In this document: one piece after another, positions 61,262-64,000 of the stretch
Layout: every line of letters starts with the position of its first letter
Numbering within the stretch: position 1 is the first letter of the stretch
Source of the DNA: Lachnoclostridium sp. Marseille-P6806
GTDB lineage: Bacteria; Bacillota; Clostridia; Lachnospirales; Lachnospiraceae
Length of the DNA: 64,000 nucleotides
NCBI RefSeq assembly: GCF_900625025.1
Contig: NZ_LR130581.1
Coordinates: forward strand, 1-64,000
Direction of reading: 5' to 3'
Notes under the pieces: generated by a model
Databases searched by the model: none
Told to the model about the DNA's origin: nothing
Seen by the model: only the letters and a program-made list of their open reading frames with translations
Translations under genes and position numbers: made by a program

Positions 61262-61290
61262 AATATACAACCCGGGCAGGCAAAAGTCAA
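61262..61290 (-). promoter_or_regulatory. Promoter of the thrS T-box transcript
   Basis: Minus strand TTGACT (61290-61285) and TATATT (61267-61262), spacing 17 bases, just before the T-box leader. It lies close to the start of the divergent MATE gene. Confidence 0.75.
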
Positions 61291-61332
61291 ACGGCAAAGG
61301 TGCAGAAACTCTTTAAGAAGGTGTACAGAAGC

Positions 61333-62682
61333 ATGCTCCGCATCAAGGTCAGAAAGGGATTTTATCCCGAAGTATTCGCTCTCGTTCTCCCGATCATTCT
61401 CCAGAACCTCATCAGCACGGCGGTCGGAACCGCCGATGTCGTGATGCTCGGCATGGTCGGGCAGACCGCCCTCTCGGCATCTTCTCTCGCCGGACAGGTC
61501 GCTTTCATCCTCAGCATCTTTTTCTTCGGCATGCAGTCTGCCATCACCATCCTCGCCGCCCAGTACTGGGGCAAGGGCGACCGTTCGACCGTCTCGAAAA
61601 TCTACGGCCTCGCGCTTCTGATTTCCGTGCCTCTGTCCGCCGCGGCCATGCTGCTCGCGCTCTTCTGTCCCGGTTTTCTCATGTCCATCTGGACGAACGA
61701 TGCGGAGCTGATTGCCGAGGGAATGCACTATCTGCGCTTCGTCGCGCTCTCCTATCTCTTCATGGGCATCTCGCAGATGTACCTCTCGGTGATGAAGAGC
61801 TGTGAGCGCGTCCTGCTGTCCACACTGGTATCCGGCTCGACGCTGCTGCTCAACATCCTCCTGAACGCCGTGCTCATTTTCGGACTTTTCGGCGCGCCGG
61901 TCATGGGGATTCGCGGCGCGGCGCTCGCCACCTCCATCGCCCGCGGCCTTGAGCTTCTCATCTGTGTGCTCGACATGCTGCGCCAGAAGCTCCTGCCAAT
62001 GCACCCCCGCATCATATTTCGCATACCGAAGACGCTGGTGCTCGATTTCATCCGCTACTCCGTCCCCGCGCTTGTCAACGATATCGCGTGGGGCGTCGCC
62101 TATTCGATGTACTCCGTGATCATGGGGCATCTCGGCTCCGACATCGTCGCGGCAAACTCCGTCGTCACCGTATGCCGGAACCTCTGCACCACCATCGGAT
62201 TCAGCCTTTCGGCCGCCTCCTCCATCCTCATCGGCAAGGAACTGGGCGAAAACAACATCGAGCAGGCGGGAAACGACGCAGACGCGATTCTCATGCTCTC
62301 GTTCCTTTCGAGTGCGGCGACCGGGCTGATCCTTTTCCTCGTAAGTCCCGTCATTCCGGACCTCACCCGCCTCACCGAAACGGCCCGCGGTTATCTGCGC
62401 ATCATGCTGTACATCAATGTCTTTTACCAGATTCCGCAGGTTGTCAACACGGTCATCATCAGCTCTCTCTTCCGGGCAGGCGGCGATTCCCGCTACGGCA
62501 TGATTCTCGATATTCTTTCGATGTGGGCCTACGCTGTCCCGCTGGGCCTCATCAGCGCCTTTGTGCTGAAGCTCCCGCCGATCTGGGTCTACTTTCTGCT
62601 CTGCACCGATGAATACGTCAAGCTCCTGCCCGAATTCATCCATTACCGAAGCGGCAGGTGGCTGCGGAATCTGACGCGGTAG
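61333..62682 (+). CDS. MATE family efflux transporter (second copy)
   Basis: 449 aa, twelve helices. PEVFALVLPIILQNLISTA, GTADVVMLGMVGQTALSAS and AAQYWGKGD mark the N-terminal repeat; IPKTLVLDFIRYSVPALVND the second. Start at MLRIKVRKGF, after an AAGGTG; a GTG at 61300 would add 11 residues. Substrate unknown. Divergent from thrS. Confidence 0.9.
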   Translation: MLRIKVRKGFYPEVFALVLPIILQNLISTAVGTADVVMLGMVGQTALSASSLAGQVAFILSIFFFGMQSAITILAAQYWGKGDRSTVSKIYGLALLISVPLSAAAMLLALFCPGFLMSIWTNDAELIAEGMHYLRFVALSYLFMGISQMYLSVMKSCERVLLSTLVSGSTLLLNILLNAVLIFGLFGAPVMGIRGAALATSIARGLELLICVLDMLRQKLLPMHPRIIFRIPKTLVLDFIRYSVPALVNDIAWGVAYSMYSVIMGHLGSDIVAANSVVTVCRNLCTTIGFSLSAASSILIGKELGENNIEQAGNDADAILMLSFLSSAATGLILFLVSPVIPDLTRLTETARGYLRIMLYINVFYQIPQVVNTVIISSLFRAGGDSRYGMILDILSMWAYAVPLGLISAFVLKLPPIWVYFLLCTDEYVKLLPEFIHYRSGRWLRNLTR

Positions 62683-62709
62683 GTTCGCCTTTGACTTATC
62701 AGAGACCTC

Positions 62710-63444
62710 TTACTTCACATCCGTGAGCGAAAGCGCTTCTTCGTCGCACACGACGACCACATTCGGGTGAAGCTGGAGAACCGACGCCGGAACCGCAGGC
62801 GTCACCGGCCCGAAGAACGAATTGCAGATCGCCTCCGCCTTTGCCCGGCCGCTCGCCACAAGAACAACCATTTTCGCCCGCATGATGGTGCCGACGCCCA
62901 TGGTGATCGCTTCCCCCGGCACCTCCTCCCGGCTCGCAAAGAAGCGCTTGTTCGCCTCGATCGTGCTGTCCGTCAGCTTTACGATATGCGTTCCGTCTGC
63001 AAAGGTCTCCGCCGGCTCATTGAAGCCGATGTGGCCGTTGTTGCCGATGCCGAGGAGCTGAATATCCACGCCCCCTGTCCGCCGCACCGTCTCATCGTAT
63101 GCGCGGCAGGCCGCCTCCGCATCCGCCGCAAGACCGTCCGGGACAAAGGTGCACTCCCGGCGGATATTGATGTGACGGAACAGATTCTCGTTCATAAAAT
63201 AACGGTAGCTCTGGTCATGCTCCGGCGAAAGGCCGCAGTACTCATCAAGATTGACCGTCGTCACCGCGCTGAAATCGAGATCTCCCTGCTCGTACCACTT
63301 CGCCAGATACTGATACAGGCCGATCGGCGTGGAGCCGGTGGCAAGTCCCAGCACACAGTCCGGCTTCAGCACAACCTGTGCCGCCAGAAGCTCCGCTGCC
63401 TTCCTGCTGATTTCGTCGTAGTTCTTCCCTCTGATGATGCGCAT
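62710..63444 (-). CDS. nagB: Glucosamine-6-phosphate deaminase
   Basis: 244 aa. Phosphate-binding GLATGSTPIGLY, NLDEYCGL with the catalytic Asp, and GIGNNGHIGFNEP are the NagB motifs. It converts glucosamine 6-phosphate to fructose 6-phosphate and ammonia. Start at MRIIRGKNYDEIS after AAGGAGAGCGTC. No nagA or PTS gene adjoins. Confidence 0.96.
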   Translation of the reverse strand: MRIIRGKNYDEISRKAAELLAAQVVLKPDCVLGLATGSTPIGLYQYLAKWYEQGDLDFSAVTTVNLDEYCGLSPEHDQSYRYFMNENLFRHINIRRECTFVPDGLAADAEAACRAYDETVRRTGGVDIQLLGIGNNGHIGFNEPAETFADGTHIVKLTDSTIEANKRFFASREEVPGEAITMGVGTIMRAKMVVLVASGRAKAEAICNSFFGPVTPAVPASVLQLHPNVVVVCDEEALSLTDVK

Positions 63445-63502
63445 GACGCTCTCCTTTTTGGAATACTCTTCCATGCATAATTATGTGAAGAATTTTTCTT
63501 TC

Positions 63503-63531
63503 ATTATACCGAATTACACGGAGCCTCACAA
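63503..63531 (-). promoter_or_regulatory. Promoter of nagB
   Basis: Minus strand TTGTGA (63531-63526) and TATAAT (63508-63503) with a 17-base spacer; -10 is perfect. Confidence 0.75.
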
Positions 63532-63601
63532 TGCTTCACAGATGTCTTGCCTGCCGCAGTGACCTCACCTGCCGCCGCGCAGCCCCGCCGCCGGAAAGCG
63601 C

Positions 63602-64000
63602 TCAATCTTCCACGTCCGCGATGATGGCCTGCGTCGTGCGGGATGCCTCTCTCGTCACTTTGCTGCTCTCGGGAGTCAGGCAGGGATCCTCCTTGGGCTG
63701 CGGCTGCGGCTTCGGCGTTCTGTCCACCGGCGTCGCGTCACCGATTCCCAGAGACTCGGCCATCACGCCGAGCGATGACACCACGCCCGCAATATCCGAC
63801 GGCATGTAAATCTTCGTGGCCCGACCGTCCGCGACGTCCTTGAGCGCCTCGAGCCCTTTCAGGCGGAGAACGGAATCGCTGACATTCGCGTTCTTGAGGG
63901 CCTCAAGACCATCGGCCTCCGCCTCGTAAACCATCTTGATCGAGCGCGCGCGGCCCTCTGCCAGAGCAATCTGTGCGTCCCTCTCCGCCTCCGCCGCAAG
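63602..64000 (-). CDS. SPFH/Band 7 protein, C-terminal part (start outside window)
   Basis: The last 132 codons of a protein whose reading frame is open to the window edge. LAAEAERDAQIALAEGRARS, IKMVYEAEADGLEALKNANV and KIYMPSDIAGVVSSLG are the helical C-terminal part of SPFH-domain (stomatin/flotillin-like) membrane scaffolds; a proline-rich PKPQPQPKEDP linker precedes the tail. The SPFH domain itself must lie beyond the window. Confidence 0.8.
   Translation of the reverse strand, partial: LAAEAERDAQIALAEGRARSIKMVYEAEADGLEALKNANVSDSVLRLKGLEALKDVADGRATKIYMPSDIAGVVSSLGVMAESLGIGDATPVDRTPKPQPQPKEDPCLTPESSKVTREASRTTQAIIADVED

Noticed and set aside
61258-62643. Minus-strand frame opposite the MATE gene
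   Set aside because: Charged low-complexity shadow of a membrane protein gene; T-box promoter of thrS lies there instead.
1-64000. CRISPR array
   Set aside because: No regularly spaced repeat-spacer pattern anywhere; the only tandem repeats are 11-, 14-, 22- and 32-base cases described above.

Overview
The window looks like a chromosomal segment of a GC-rich, low-GC-phylum (Firmicutes) anaerobe, most likely a Lachnospiraceae-type Clostridia. The reasons are a sortase-assembled pilus with LPXTG anchors, AGGAGG ribosome sites with TTGACA/TATAAT-like promoters, a T-box leader before thrS, a CIRCE element, a TM1266-type [FeFe]-hydrogenase-associated regulator, DUF3793 plus flavodoxin, and a short MetE-like methionine synthase. 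No rRNA, CRISPR array or complete insertion sequence is seen.

Layout. 1-6.5 kb: end of an unknown gene, a PatB/MalY-type PLP enzyme with an NhaC antiporter behind a pair of 18-bp direct repeats, an MFS transporter, a DUF362 ferredoxin-like protein and a 5'-truncated GH109/Gfo-Idh-MocA fragment. 6.6-13.8 kb: patatin, an NSS-type Na+ symporter, hypA, a large Fe-S/FAD oxidoreductase and two tandem hypB genes, with no nickel enzyme nearby. 14-21.6 kb: a decaying zone with a broken KdpD-like kinase beside an intact KdpE, a MATE-MerR operon with a textbook MerR promoter, relics of marR, MATE, aldo/keto reductase, hxlR and an IS1182 transposase, and an intact gpmA. 22-37.3 kb: a PHP phosphatase, two tRNA-Gly(GCC) genes, and a seven-gene leftward pilus operon (coiled-coil protein, signal peptidase I, CHAP-bearing LPXTG tip protein of 1844 aa, backbone pilin, class C sortase, minor pilin, second sortase).

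The pilus operon is followed on its upstream side by a double-HTH regulator that sits between two 26-bp sites in exact inverted orientation, with a tyrosine recombinase gene ending 12 bases beyond the outer site. I read this as a probable invertible DNA switch (about 2 kb) that carries its own regulator and could control pilus expression. This is the most interesting part of the window.

37.5-46.6 kb: secreted SGNH hydrolase, metQ-metI-metN with a 270-nt leader ending in an intrinsic terminator, a GH13 amylase, a Cas4-like nuclease/XPD-DinG helicase fusion and a small secreted Ig-like protein; two copies of TTGACT-N5-AGTCAA mark the promoters here. 46.6-64 kb: lon under a perfect CIRCE element, TetR plus TM1266-like regulator, DEAD-box helicase, YczE-like protein, iron alcohol dehydrogenase, a MetE-like gene divergent from a LysR gene with a MET-box-like dyad, a probable iron-responsive flavodoxin/DUF3793 unit, ZIP transporter, SEC-C protein, T-box-controlled thrS lacking a TGS domain, a second MATE, nagB and the end of an SPFH protein.
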